NCBI GenBank assembly: GCA_015478665.1
Contig: JADMII010000009.1
Span: forward strand, 1 to 64,000
Length of the DNA: 64,000 bases
Reading direction: 5' to 3'
DNA from: Dehalococcoidia bacterium
GTDB lineage: Bacteria > Chloroflexota > Dehalococcoidia > DSTF01 > JACRBR01
The notes under the pieces were generated by a model, which saw only the letters and a program-made list of their open reading frames with translations, had not been told where the DNA came from and did not search any database. Shown in pieces: positions 53,903 through 62,544 of the stretch (positions are counted from its first letter, which is position 1; each line of letters opens with the position of its first letter). The position numbers and the translations under genes are program-made.

Positions 53903-55980
53903 TCGGCTACATCCGACGGAGTACGGTCTCCGTTGAAGAGGCACGCACGAACATAAACCCAACGCCGCAAACCGACGACCCGCGCGCGTGTCCGCGCTGC
54001 GGCTGGCGCCATACCGCGCGCCAGGCGTGCGGCGTCCCCGCATCGTCGCCGGCGGCCCCGGTGACCAACGATGCAGCGCAACACGCGGCCCAACCGCCCG
54101 GCGCTGGCGGCGATTCGGCGCTGATCCGGCCGGTCGCCGTGCACCGCGCAGATGCAGACGTCGGCGGCTCCGTCGCGTTGGCGCACCCCGCCGTCGTACC
54201 CGCTGTATTCCCGCGCCCGGCGCCCTTCGCGGACTCCATCACGATGCCACCGGTGGCCATCGCGCCGCGCTGGCCGAAGTTCGCCGATGCCGCCTTCGCG
54301 CGGCAGGAGCCGCGGTGGCCTGCGCGCCGGCGGGCGCGAAGGAGCACGTCGCGCCGCGCGGCGACCTGGGCCGGCGCCGTCGTCGGCACGACCGTGCTGC
54401 TGGCGTGTCTGATCGCGGCGGCGGCGTCGGTCGTCGCACTGACGCAGTCGGACCGGAGCGCGCCGGCGGCCCTCGGCGTGATGGCGGGCGCCGTCGCCTT
54501 CGGCGTCTTCGCGATGGGGCTGCTCTCCGTTTCGGCGCGCGCATACGCGAGGATCCTGTGCTCGCTCCTCGCCGTCGTCCTCATCACCACCGGCTGGCTG
54601 ATGCTGACGCTGGCGCCGGCGCTGCGGCAGATGAACACGGTCGGTCTCGCCGAGTACCGGGCGTTCGATGAGCTGCTCGGCTTCGGCGTCCTGAGCCTGC
54701 TCGCCGGAATCGTGCTCGCCGTCGCCTGCGTGCGCTGGGCGCTGCAGCGCGCAGCCCGCCGCGCGCTCGCCCGTTGGTCGCGCCTGCTCGGCTCGGCCTA
54801 CGGCGTCGCGCTCGGCATCTCCGGGCTGCTCGTGGTCTTCACGCTGCTTTTCGCCGGCGCCTCCAGCGGCCCGGACACCAGCGTGGTGGAGGCGACCATC
54901 TACCTCAGCGCGACGGCGATGTGGGCCTTCGTCCCGGGGTTGATCCTGACCTACCAGGGAATCTCGGCATCGATGGGCGAAGGCTCGTCGCCCTTTCACC
55001 TCGCCCCGGCGGCGTGGCTCGTCGCCGCCTGGGCGGCGGTGCTCGCGCTGGGCTGGTGGATGATGACTCGCGACGTGCCGGTGGCGGCGCCGATGCCGCT
55101 GCTGCACGTGCTCGCCGCCGCGCTGCCCGGCCTCGCCCTCGTCGCCATAGCGGCGCACGCATCGCCGCTCGCCGGACATCCCGTGCGCGGGCTGACGTGG
55201 CGCCAGGTGACGCTTGCGGCGGCGATCAGCATGACCGTCGGCGTCAGCCTGTCGCTCTACGTCGAGTCGCTCGGCAGCTTCTCCGGCGTCGTGCTTCTGC
55301 TCGTACACAACGGCGCCTTCGCCGGCGTGCAGGACAGCGACGGCTTCTTCCGCGCCATCCGCGACTCCAGCGACCTCCTGAGCCGCAACGAGCAATTTGC
55401 GGCGAACCTGATTGCCGCCTCGATCTTCGCGCCGATCGTCGAGGAGTTCGGCAAGGGGATCGCCGTGCGCTTCCTGCTGCGGCGCGATACGACGCGGGCG
55501 CAGGCGTTCGTGCTCGGGGCGGCGGCGGGCGCGGCGTTCGCGTTCCTCGAGACGATGCTCTACGCCGTGCCGACGTCGGCGGCGGGCGGCGCCGGCAGCT
55601 GGGGTCCGACGATGCTCATCCGCGCCGGCGGCCTGCACGTCATCGGCACCGCCGTCGTCGGGCTGGCCTGGTGGTACGCGGTCAACGGCGGGCGGCCGCG
55701 CCTGGCGTGGCTGCTCTTCGCGCTGGTCGTGCTCAACCACGCCGCCTGGAACGCCTTCGCGACCGTGCTCGATGCCCGCATCTTCGGGCTCGACACCCTC
55801 AGCAGCCGCATGGTCGACATCATCGCCTACGCGGTGATCGCCGTCGTCTCCGCCGGCTACATCGTCGCCATCCCGACGATCGCCCGACGGCTGCGGCGCG
55901 CCGACGCGGCGCCGGTGAGCCGGGAGCTGGGGGCGCTGGCGCCGTGGCTCGGGGACGGCGGGCTTCCGGCGGCAGGATAG
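53797..55980 (+). CDS. PrsW-family intramembrane protease with N-terminal zinc finger
   Basis: A polytopic membrane protein of up to 727 residues. The protease core (about residues 530-680) has FAPIVEEFGKGIAVRFL (EEFGK), AAGAAFAFLETMLYAVP, IRAGGLHVIGTAVVGLAWW and VVLNHAAWNAF, the four PrsW/CAAX-protease-like motifs. Nine or ten membrane helices precede or surround it. The cytoplasmic N terminus has a CPRCGWRHTARQAC zinc finger. PrsW proteases often cleave anti-sigma factors, and the ECF/anti-sigma pair at 24.6-26.0 kb is a possible target. The true start is uncertain: the ATG at 53797 lies in repeats, and the conserved part begins near 53985. Confidence 0.8.
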   Translation: MLLPVHRTVDDCVHNCWPSPPVRPRCYECTAIDDCVGYIRRSTVSVEEARTNINPTPQTDDPRACPRCGWRHTARQACGVPASSPAAPVTNDAAQHAAQPPGAGGDSALIRPVAVHRADADVGGSVALAHPAVVPAVFPRPAPFADSITMPPVAIAPRWPKFADAAFARQEPRWPARRRARRSTSRRAATWAGAVVGTTVLLACLIAAAASVVALTQSDRSAPAALGVMAGAVAFGVFAMGLLSVSARAYARILCSLLAVVLITTGWLMLTLAPALRQMNTVGLAEYRAFDELLGFGVLSLLAGIVLAVACVRWALQRAARRALARWSRLLGSAYGVALGISGLLVVFTLLFAGASSGPDTSVVEATIYLSATAMWAFVPGLILTYQGISASMGEGSSPFHLAPAAWLVAAWAAVLALGWWMMTRDVPVAAPMPLLHVLAAALPGLALVAIAAHASPLAGHPVRGLTWRQVTLAAAISMTVGVSLSLYVESLGSFSGVVLLLVHNGAFAGVQDSDGFFRAIRDSSDLLSRNEQFAANLIAASIFAPIVEEFGKGIAVRFLLRRDTTRAQAFVLGAAAGAAFAFLETMLYAVPTSAAGGAGSWGPTMLIRAGGLHVIGTAVVGLAWWYAVNGGRPRLAWLLFALVVLNHAAWNAFATVLDARIFGLDTLSSRMVDIIAYAVIAVVSAGYIVAIPTIARRLRRADAAPVSRELGALAPWLGDGGLPAAG

Positions 55981-56203
55981 CCGTGCGAGGAGGGCGGACG
56001 GTCGAGGCGCAGGCGGTGCGCGGCCGCCCTCGTTGTCTCGCTACACTCGCTGGCGCGAGCGATGCAGCCGCGTGGACCGCGCCTGCACGCGCGTGGCCGG
56101 CTGCAGAGACACGAGGACGCGTCCACACGCTCCTCGCGCCGCGCGTCGCCGCACCTGATCGCTGCCGGACGCGCGGCAGCAGCACGCTGGTGCGCGCCGG
56201 CGT

Positions 56204-56494
56204 TCACGACGTGCGCTCGGTGCGCGGCCGGAAAGTGCGTTCGCTCGCCGGGACGTCCTTGAAGAACTGCCGGTTGGCCGCGATGTAGCCCTTCCACTTC
56301 GCCGGCACGTCCTCCTCGAAGAAGATCGCCGTCACGGGGCAGACGACCTCGCACGCGGCACAGTCGATGCAGGTGTCAGGGTCGATGTAATACTGCGGGT
56401 CCTCCTCGCGCGTGTAGATGCAATCGACGGGGCAGACGTCGACACAGGAGGCGTCCTTCGTGCCGATGCAGGGTTCGGTGATGATGTAGGCCAT
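56204..56494 (-). CDS. fdxA: Ferredoxin (7Fe-8S/2[4Fe-4S] type)
   Basis: A 96-residue ferredoxin. The first cluster region has CIGTKDASCVDVCPVDCIY and the second has DPDTCIDCAACEVVCPVTAI, giving the CxxCxxCxxxCP pattern plus the extended first motif of FdxA-type 7Fe ferredoxins. The C-terminal tail of about 35 residues (FEEDVPAKWKGYIAANRQFF) is typical of the FdxA group. It carries electrons for cytoplasmic redox enzymes. The ATG at 56494 has GAGGAGTCC upstream. It is monocistronic. Confidence 0.95.
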   Translation of the reverse strand: MAYIITEPCIGTKDASCVDVCPVDCIYTREEDPQYYIDPDTCIDCAACEVVCPVTAIFFEEDVPAKWKGYIAANRQFFKDVPASERTFRPRTERTS

Positions 56495-56664
56495 CGCTCG
56501 GACTCCTCTTCACGCCGCTTCAGTCCGCTTCAGTATCGCAGCCACAGCGCGCTCGCACACGCCGCACGTGACGTCCGCGGACGCCGTTGTACCGCTTGCG
56601 GCCACGGCGGCCGGTCCCCGGCGGCATTGCCGCCGCCGCCGCCGTGCCGAATACTGGATCCGCC

Positions 56665-57141
56665 ATGGCATCGATCTCCCGCAGCGCGCCGCCGTCCCTT
56701 CAGGCCCGCACGCGTTCCGGCGCGACGCCGCTCGTCTGGGGCGCGCCGTTCGCGGCGGTGCTCGCCGGCATCGGCGCCGAGTTCCTGGACTTCCGGGAGC
56801 TGCGCCTGCCGTTCCTGCTCGGCGTCGGCCTGGGCGTGCTGGCGACGTCATATGCGCTCTTCGGCACGCGCGCCGGCGGCCGGCGGTTCGCCCTCACCAC
56901 GCTCATCGGCATGGGGACGTGGGGCGGCGCCGAATCGCTGTACGCGGTGCTGCACGTCGCGCGCGGCGAGGCGTTTCAGGCCCCGCGCTTCGGCCCACAG
57001 GCCACGCAGGCGCTGGCGCTGATCGGCGTCCACGCGCTCTTCCTCGGCCTGCCGACGGGCGCCGCGGCGGCGGCGATCGGGCATCTGGCGCGGCTGCGGA
57101 CGCGCAGCGCTGCCTGCGCTGACCGCGACGAGCCGGCGTGA
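56665..57141 (+). CDS. Small membrane protein, hypothetical
   Basis: A 158-residue protein with four predicted membrane helices (LVWGAPFAAVLAGIGAEFL, LPFLLGVGLGVLATSYAL, FALTTLIGMGTWGGAESLY and ALALIGVHALFLGLPTGAA). No family is recognised. The start ATG 56665 has no clear SD; AATACT lies about 9 nt upstream. Its stop overlaps the start of another small membrane protein, and the pair directly precedes two siroheme-decarboxylase-like genes, so it may take part in the same process, such as anchoring a haem-containing complex. Confidence 0.65.
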   Translation: MASISRSAPPSLQARTRSGATPLVWGAPFAAVLAGIGAEFLDFRELRLPFLLGVGLGVLATSYALFGTRAGGRRFALTTLIGMGTWGGAESLYAVLHVARGEAFQAPRFGPQATQALALIGVHALFLGLPTGAAAAAIGHLARLRTRSAACADRDEPA

Positions 57142-57596
57142 TGCGGTTCGAAGACGGCCCGCAGCTTCCCCTCAGCGCGCGCAAGCGCGTCCTGCTCGCG
57201 CTCGGCATGGCGATGTTCGCCGCACAGACGGCCGCCGCGCTGATCGCCGCGCCGCGCATGACCGGCACGGGCGCCACGCACGCGACCTGGCTGCTCGCGC
57301 TGTGGGCCGCCTCGATCGCCTGGTCGGCGCTGACGGCGCTGCTCGTCGTGCGGCAAGCCGACCTGCCGGACATCGCGACGGCGTCCTTCGTCGTGACGAT
57401 CGCGGCCTGCGCGTCGTTCGCGCTCTCGGCGGCCTTCGCCGCGCGCGGTACGAGCGCCGAAGTCAACCTCGTCGACGCGCTCTTCATTGGCGTCACCGGC
57501 GGCGGCCTGACGTCGGTCATCGTCTGGGGGCTGGCAATGCTGATCGCGCGCGCCCTGCGGCTGCCGACGACGGAGGACCTCGATGCCGCGCGCTGA
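57138..57596 (+). CDS. Small membrane protein, hypothetical
   Basis: A 152-residue protein with four predicted membrane helices (VLLALGMAMFAAQTAAALIA, TWLLALWAASIAWSALTALL, TASFVVTIAACASFALSAAF and GGGLTSVIVWGLAMLIARAL). It is similar in size and plan to the preceding protein but not obviously a duplicate. It starts at GTG 57138 (4-bp overlap) or ATG 57141. Its end overlaps the next gene by 14 bp, so it is translationally linked to the AhbA/AhbB-like pair. Confidence 0.65.
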   Translation: MMRFEDGPQLPLSARKRVLLALGMAMFAAQTAAALIAAPRMTGTGATHATWLLALWAASIAWSALTALLVVRQADLPDIATASFVVTIAACASFALSAAFAARGTSAEVNLVDALFIGVTGGGLTSVIVWGLAMLIARALRLPTTEDLDAAR

Positions 57597-58053
57597 GACG
57601 CAGGTCGAGATCGACGACACGGACCGCCTGCTGCTGAACAACCTGCAGGGTGGGTTTCCGGTGGCGCATCGCCCCTTCAAAGACGTCGCCGACCGCCTGG
57701 GTCTGCGCGAAGACGACGTCATCGCCCGGCTGCAGCGCCTCGTCGACACCGGCGCGCTGAGCCGGTTCGGCACCATCCTCAACGCGCCGCAGCTCGGCGG
57801 CGAGCGCACGCTGGCGGCGATGCGCGTGCCCGCCGGACGCTACGACGATGTCGCCGCGTACGTCAACGGCCTCGATGCCGTCTCGCACAACTACGAGCGC
57901 ACGCACGACTTCAACATGTGGTTCGTCATCTCGTCCGAGGACGAAGCCGAGATCGCGCGCACGATCGCATCGATCGAGCGGGAGACCGGGCTCGAGGTGA
58001 TCGACCTGCCGACGCTGGAGGAGTACTTCGTCGACATCAGGTTCAGGTTCTAG
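57583..58053 (+). CDS. Siroheme decarboxylase-like subunit (Lrp/AsnC fold)
   Basis: A 156-residue AsnC/Lrp-fold protein. Residues 12-65 are the helix-turn-helix (DRLLLNNLQGGFPVAHRPFK). Residues 75-150 are the ferredoxin-like domain, with VSHNYERTHDFNMWFVISSE. The HNYxRxHxxNxWF segment is characteristic of AhbA/AhbB and NirDLGH siroheme decarboxylases, which remove acetate side chains from siroheme, rather than of ordinary Lrp regulators. A homologous gene follows 2 bp later, as expected for the heterodimer. The ATG at 57583 follows GGAGGACCTCG. A regulatory role is the alternative. Confidence 0.8.
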   Translation: MPRAETQVEIDDTDRLLLNNLQGGFPVAHRPFKDVADRLGLREDDVIARLQRLVDTGALSRFGTILNAPQLGGERTLAAMRVPAGRYDDVAAYVNGLDAVSHNYERTHDFNMWFVISSEDEAEIARTIASIERETGLEVIDLPTLEEYFVDIRFRF

Positions 58054-58055
58054 CG

Positions 58056-58535
58056 ATGGCAACGATCAGCGACGACGAGCGCAGGGTGTTGGCGGCGATC
58101 CAGGATGGGCTGCCCCTCGAGCCGGAGCCGTACCGCGTCGTTGGCGAGCGGGTCGGCATGAGCGAAGAGCGCGTGCTGGAGCTGATCCGGCGCATGCTCG
58201 CCGAAGGCAAGATCAAGCGCATCGGCGCCGTGCCGGACCACTACGCGCTGGGGATTACGGCGAACGGCATGTCGGTCTGGGACGTCCCCGACGACATCGC
58301 GAGCGAGGTCGGCCGGCGGCTCGGCGCGCGCGACGAGATCACGCACTGCTACCGGCGTCCCCGGCAGCCGGGCTGGCGGTACAACATCTTCGGCATGGTG
58401 CACGACCGCTCGCGCCACGAGGTCGTCGCCACCGTCGAGCGCATCGGCCGCGAGCTCGGCATCGCGCAGTACCCGCACGACGTGCTGTTCTCGACGCGGC
58501 TGCTCAAGAAGCGCGGCACCCGCGTCCGCGCCTAG
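58056..58535 (+). CDS. Siroheme decarboxylase-like subunit (Lrp/AsnC fold), second
   Basis: A 159-residue partner of the preceding protein. The HTH half has DERRVLAAIQDGLPLEPEPY and ERVLELIRRMLAEGKIKRIG. The second half has AVPDHYALGITANGMSVWDV and EITHCYRRPRQPGWRYNIFG, then MVH, matching the THCYxRP...YNxFxMVH signature of AhbB/NirD-type subunits. The two genes are separated by 2 bp. Products could be 12,18-didecarboxysiroheme, for haem d1 or the siroheme-dependent haem route. No nir, ahbC or ahbD gene is in the window, so which route is meant is open. Confidence 0.82.
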   Translation: MATISDDERRVLAAIQDGLPLEPEPYRVVGERVGMSEERVLELIRRMLAEGKIKRIGAVPDHYALGITANGMSVWDVPDDIASEVGRRLGARDEITHCYRRPRQPGWRYNIFGMVHDRSRHEVVATVERIGRELGIAQYPHDVLFSTRLLKKRGTRVRA

Positions 58536-58625
58536 ACTGCGGTGGTCCATCGGGGCGGTAGCGGCGATGGAACTCCGCGGGCCTTCGCCGCCTGCGGCGT
58601 CCGTCGCGGGGCGCAGCACCTGCCG

Positions 58626-59141
58626 TCAGGCGCCGACCGCCGCGACGATCTTCGCCGCGTGCTGGATGTGGTCTTCGTCGTGGACGCGCTGGAACGCCGC
58701 CCATTCGCGGCAGTTCAGCTCGCCGAAGAAGGGATGCGCCGCCGTCAGCGTCACGTTGGCTTCGGCCGGCAGCGCGGCGATGATCGTGGTCAGCCGCGCA
58801 TTCGTCTCCCGCAGCCGCTCGAGCAGCGATCCGTAGGACGCCTGTCCGTCGTTCGACGACATACCTGCGCGCGCCATGGCGGCGGCCGATTCTCCACGCG
58901 ACAGCCGCTCGATCGTCAGTCCGACGCCATGCTCCGCAGAGACGACGTGCCGCGCCAGTTCGCGCATCGACCACTCGCCCGGCGCCGGCGCGCGCAGCGC
59001 CGCATCGCCGTCGCAGGCGGCGAATGCATCGAGCAGCCGGCGCTGACTGTCAGCGACGAGCGCGGCGAGCGCTTCCGGCGGCTTCGCGGCCTGATGGCGG
59101 ATGTAGGAGAGAACGCGCGCGGCGACGTCTTCGCTGACCAT
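58626..59141 (-). CDS. DinB-family protein
   Basis: A 171-residue four-helix-bundle protein of the DinB/YfiT superfamily, metal-dependent enzymes that often act with low-molecular-weight thiols. Helix 2 has GEWSMRELARHVVSAEHGVG with the first metal His, and the C-terminal helix ends VHDEDHIQHAAKI with the HxxxH pair. The start is set at ATG 59141 by a perfect TACAAT exactly 6 nt upstream. The substrate is unknown. It is convergent with the siroheme-decarboxylase-like genes. Confidence 0.88.
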   Translation of the reverse strand: MVSEDVAARVLSYIRHQAAKPPEALAALVADSQRRLLDAFAACDGDAALRAPAPGEWSMRELARHVVSAEHGVGLTIERLSRGESAAAMARAGMSSNDGQASYGSLLERLRETNARLTTIIAALPAEANVTLTAAHPFFGELNCREWAAFQRVHDEDHIQHAAKIVAAVGA

Positions 59142-59147
59142 GCGCGG

Positions 59148-59153
59148 ATTGTA
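59148..59153 (-). promoter_or_regulatory. -10 box of a predicted leaderless promoter (DinB gene)
   Basis: TACAAT on the minus strand, 6 nt before the ATG at 59141. Confidence 0.55.
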
Positions 59154-59233
59154 GGCGCGGCCCGTCAGCCCGTCAACGGACAGCCCCGCGCCGCGGCGCC
59201 GGCCGTCGCGCCGGTACGGGCGAGTGCGCGCGG

Positions 59234-59335
59234 CTACTTGCGGAAGTATGGCTTCAGCATGTCGTACGCCCAGCAGAGGATCGCACCCATCATGAACAAC
59301 CAGAACAGATTGCCGAGCAGCTCCATGAGGCCCAT
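59234..59335 (-). CDS. Small single-pass membrane protein
   Basis: A 33-residue peptide, MGLMELLGNLFWLFMMGAIL continuing CWAYDMLKPYFRK: one hydrophobic helix and a short basic tail. The ATG at 59335 has AGGAAGGA about 12 nt upstream; an ATG three codons later is possible. A TACGCT box at 59383-59388 (minus strand) suggests a leader of about 40 nt. It may be a membrane-complex subunit, but nothing confirms its role. Confidence 0.55.
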   Translation of the reverse strand: MGLMELLGNLFWLFMMGAILCWAYDMLKPYFRK

Positions 59336-59626
59336 CGGGGACGCTTCCTTCCTGACGATCTCCGACGGCGGGGTATGCATTGAGCGTACAACGCATGCGC
59401 GCTGCCGTATAGATGCGCGGGCGATGTTTCGCTCCAACTTGACGATGCGGCGTCAAGCACCGTCGTCGGGCATCAGCCGCCGACGCCGACCTCAACCACC
59501 GCCGTATCGCGCCGTCCCGCGCGCTCGGCTCGTCCACGTCAACACACCATGCCCTGCCGGCGGCGGTTGCACGCGCCCGCACGCTCACGGATGATGAGGG
59601 ATCCCACTCCCGGCAAGCGAGGCGCC

Positions 59627-61603
59627 ATGACGACGACCGACCGACGCATCCAACGCAGCGAGGACACCGCCGGCGTCGTCGGGCCGGAGCGGCTCGCCGG
59701 GCAGGGGCTCGACGAGCATCAGCACGAGTCGGGCGACCGCGCCATACGCATCCTCCTCAGCGACCCCGTCGTCGGGCCGCAGACGGACCTCGTGATCACC
59801 TGCCGCGACGGCGCCTACGAGGTGTGGGCGGCGCGCGGCATGGTGCGCTTCGTGCGCCGCTACGCCGAACACGGCCGCGGCCCCGCATACAGCGTGATCG
59901 AGCAGATCGGCGAGAACCCGATCGCACGCCAGGACCCGCGGGCGCTGGCGACGATCGACGATGAAGTGGCGGCGTCGCGGGCGTCCGGCTTCCCCGCAGA
60001 AGAGCCGAGCCTCGCGTACGTCGATCCGGCGTACCTGACGTACCCGCTGGCGTACGAGCGGATCGCGCAGCTGTTCGACAGCCCGAACGCACCCGACCTC
60101 GTCGTCAACCCGAAGGCCTACCTCTTCGGCGCCCAGCCCGGCCAGCACGGCGCGCTCGACGTCGTCCAGTCCCGCTCACCGCTGATCTTCGCCGGCCCCG
60201 GCATCGCACGCGGCGTCACGACCGACGCGCTCTCGCGCCAGATCGACATCGCGCCGACGATCGCCAAGCGCTGCGGCTTTCCGCTGATCGACGGCGCCGA
60301 CGAGACGGGGCGCACATCGGGCGAGCGCGGCGTTGCGCCGGACGTCTACCTGAAGCGCCAGGACGGCCGCCCGCTCGACGCGATCATCGAAGCCGGCGCG
60401 CAGCCGGCGGAGCGCGCCTACATCTTCCTGCTCGATGGCCTCAGCAACGCCGACCTCACGCACCGCCTGGGGACGGACGCCGACGGCATCCCCAACCTGC
60501 GCCGTCTGGTCCGCGAAGGCGCGATGTTCGAGTACGGCTCCTTCACCAACTTCCCCAGCATCACCTGGCCGAGCCACAACGCCATCGGCACCGGCGCTTG
60601 GGGCGGCCACCACGACATCGTCAACCCGACGTACTATCTACGTCCGACGCGCGAGCTGGTGACGCCGCAGGGCCAACAGTTCGAGACGGCGCGCTTCCTC
60701 GGCGACGGCGTCGAGACGCTGTACGAGGCGTTCCACCGCGTCTTCGGCGACTGGCACGGGCACGACGGCGCCTTCACCGCATCGATCCACGAACCCTGCA
60801 CGCGCGGCGCCGACCACGCGACGCTCGAGCGCGCCGTCATCGGCGACCGCGACCGCCTGCGCGACCTGACGGCACAGCACGCCGGCGACAGCGACCCGAA
60901 GTGGCAGCAGGACGGACAGCGCGGCGCCTACGCCGAGTCCGTGATCGAGACGCGCGGCCTCGCGCAGGTGCTGCTGCTCTACACCGACGCATCGCACCCG
61001 CCGCCGAAGTTCATGTTTCACGAGATGCCGCTCACCGACGGCGTCGGCCACGACTACGGCCCGCACTCGGACGGCGTGCGCGCCGCGCTCGATGAGACGG
61101 ATCGGCGCATCGGCCACATCCTGCGCATGCTCGAGGAGCAGGGGCTGTACGACGGCACGCTGTTCGTCATCACGACCGACCACGGCATGGCGGCGACCGA
61201 CGCCGCGGTGAAGGCCGATCAGACACGGGCGGTCATCGTCGCCGGCATGAAGGCGGTGGCATGCCCGCCCTTCGTCTATCTGCTCGACATGGCGGTGACC
61301 GTCACCGCGCACCCGGACGGACGCACGGCGATGGTCGAGGTGTTGGCGAACGACGCCGACGCATCGGGCCAGCGGCCGCCGGTGGCGGGCGCCGCAGTGA
61401 CGCTTTCGGGGCACGATGCGGAGGTGCTGGCGCGGGCGACGACCTCGCCCGGCGGGACGTGCGGGCTGCCGCTGCCGGTGAGCATCGAGCCGGCGGAGCT
61501 CGTCGTCACGGTGCATCACGAGGACTACAATCGGCGCCACCTGCGCCTCGACGGCTCGCCCGTGCAGGAGGACCTGCGGGACGCGCTGTACGGCGGCCGG
61601 TAG
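59627..61603 (+). CDS. Alkaline-phosphatase-superfamily hydrolase with permuted domain order
   Basis: A 658-residue soluble enzyme of the phosphodiesterase/nucleotide-pyrophosphatase type. The metal site is in the middle: D270 (YIFLLDGLSNADL), nucleophile region FTNFPSITWPSHNAIGTG (probably T313), D471/H475 (PLTDGVGHDYGPHSDG) and D518/H519 (VITTDHGMAATD). The block that normally follows DHG, with the third His and SPLIFAGPGIARG...DIAPTI, is found instead at residues 168-215 (GQHG, H174). So the usual C-terminal part comes first. The last ~100 residues look like a carboxypeptidase-regulatory-like beta domain. Start ATG 59627 is preferred; 59591 is possible. The substrate is unknown. Confidence 0.85.
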   Translation: MTTTDRRIQRSEDTAGVVGPERLAGQGLDEHQHESGDRAIRILLSDPVVGPQTDLVITCRDGAYEVWAARGMVRFVRRYAEHGRGPAYSVIEQIGENPIARQDPRALATIDDEVAASRASGFPAEEPSLAYVDPAYLTYPLAYERIAQLFDSPNAPDLVVNPKAYLFGAQPGQHGALDVVQSRSPLIFAGPGIARGVTTDALSRQIDIAPTIAKRCGFPLIDGADETGRTSGERGVAPDVYLKRQDGRPLDAIIEAGAQPAERAYIFLLDGLSNADLTHRLGTDADGIPNLRRLVREGAMFEYGSFTNFPSITWPSHNAIGTGAWGGHHDIVNPTYYLRPTRELVTPQGQQFETARFLGDGVETLYEAFHRVFGDWHGHDGAFTASIHEPCTRGADHATLERAVIGDRDRLRDLTAQHAGDSDPKWQQDGQRGAYAESVIETRGLAQVLLLYTDASHPPPKFMFHEMPLTDGVGHDYGPHSDGVRAALDETDRRIGHILRMLEEQGLYDGTLFVITTDHGMAATDAAVKADQTRAVIVAGMKAVACPPFVYLLDMAVTVTAHPDGRTAMVEVLANDADASGQRPPVAGAAVTLSGHDAEVLARATTSPGGTCGLPLPVSIEPAELVVTVHHEDYNRRHLRLDGSPVQEDLRDALYGGR

Positions 61604-61752
61604 GGCAGCGACAGCCGCAGCGCAGAACCGCCACACGCCGCGCTGCCGGCGGCGACGCGTGGGCGCGAGCGCGCCCCGACGGACGACGGATTCCACCTGC
61701 GCCGTCTCTTGTCCGCGCGCCGGCCGGCCGATACTTCCCGGAGGTGCACGCC

Positions 61753-62256
61753 ATGCGAAAGCTCTTCGGTACATCGACGCCCGCCGGCCCTCGCCCGGCG
61801 CCCACCCAGCCGACCGGACGCGACCTGCTCATCGAACGCGAGCTGTACGCGCGCTGGTACATGGATCTGCGGCTCGACGAAGAGGCGGAGCGCGCCCGCC
61901 GCTACGAGCGTCCGCTCTCCCTCCTCCTCGCCGGCCCGGCGCTGCTGGCCGACGAGACGCCGACGCCCGATTCGCTCCAGGCGGCCGCCTCGGCGGCCCG
62001 CACGGCCGCGCGCGCGATGGACCTCGTCGGCTGGGTCGACTCGGCGACGATCCTCATGGTGCTGCCGGAGACGACCACCGATGAGGCGCGCGCCGCCGCC
62101 TCGCGCCTGCGCAGCGAGATGTGGCTGCGCAGCCGCAGCTTCGGCGGCCAGAAGTGGGAGATCCGGCTGGCGACCGGCACGTCGAGCGGCGCCAGCGGCG
62201 GCGAGCGGATCGCCGAGCTGCTGTCACAGCGGGGGTCGTTCGAGCTCGCGGCCTAG
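61753..62256 (+). CDS. Degenerate GGDEF-like domain protein
   Basis: A 167-residue protein. After a short linker it has LLIERELYARWYMDLRLDEE, AERARRYERPLSLLLAGPAL, ARTAARAMDLVGWVDSATIL and MVLPETTTDEARAAASRLRS, the strand/helix order of a GGDEF/adenylate-cyclase-like domain. The GGDEF active loop is replaced by GWVDSAT, so it should be catalytically inactive. It may be a nucleotide-binding or dimerisation module. The ATG at 61753 has GGAGGTGCACGCC upstream. It follows the phosphatase gene by 149 bp. Confidence 0.7.
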   Translation: MRKLFGTSTPAGPRPAPTQPTGRDLLIERELYARWYMDLRLDEEAERARRYERPLSLLLAGPALLADETPTPDSLQAAASAARTAARAMDLVGWVDSATILMVLPETTTDEARAAASRLRSEMWLRSRSFGGQKWEIRLATGTSSGASGGERIAELLSQRGSFELAA

Positions 62257-62532
62257 CGCCGCACGCGGCTGCCGGCGTTCTCGGCTCTGAGGCGCACAGG
62301 GACGTCACGCCACCGGCCGTGCGGGGACCGAACGCTCGCCGCCCTCACCGCCCCGTTCGGCCGTCGAGCATCGCGATCGGCGGCGGCGCGAGGTCGTGGC
62401 CCCGCGTGCAGCAGCGGAGAGCGGCCGCGCGAGGGGCGTCATGGCGGGCGCCAGCCTCCGGCAGGCGCGCCGTCGTCCACACTTCGTGCACGATCGCCCA
62501 CGATCGCCCGACTCGTGACGCATCCATCGGTG

Positions 62533-62538
62533 TATCCT
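62533..62538 (+). promoter_or_regulatory. -10 box of a predicted leaderless promoter (alr)
   Basis: TATCCT, exactly 6 nt before the alr ATG at 62545. Confidence 0.5.
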
Positions 62539-62544
62539 GCACGC

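Noticed and set aside
57583-58535. Annotation of the AsnC-fold pair as ordinary Lrp transcription regulators
   Set aside because: Both carry the conserved histidine-rich signatures of siroheme decarboxylase subunits and are adjacent as a heterodimer pair. Lrp regulators are not usually paired this way.
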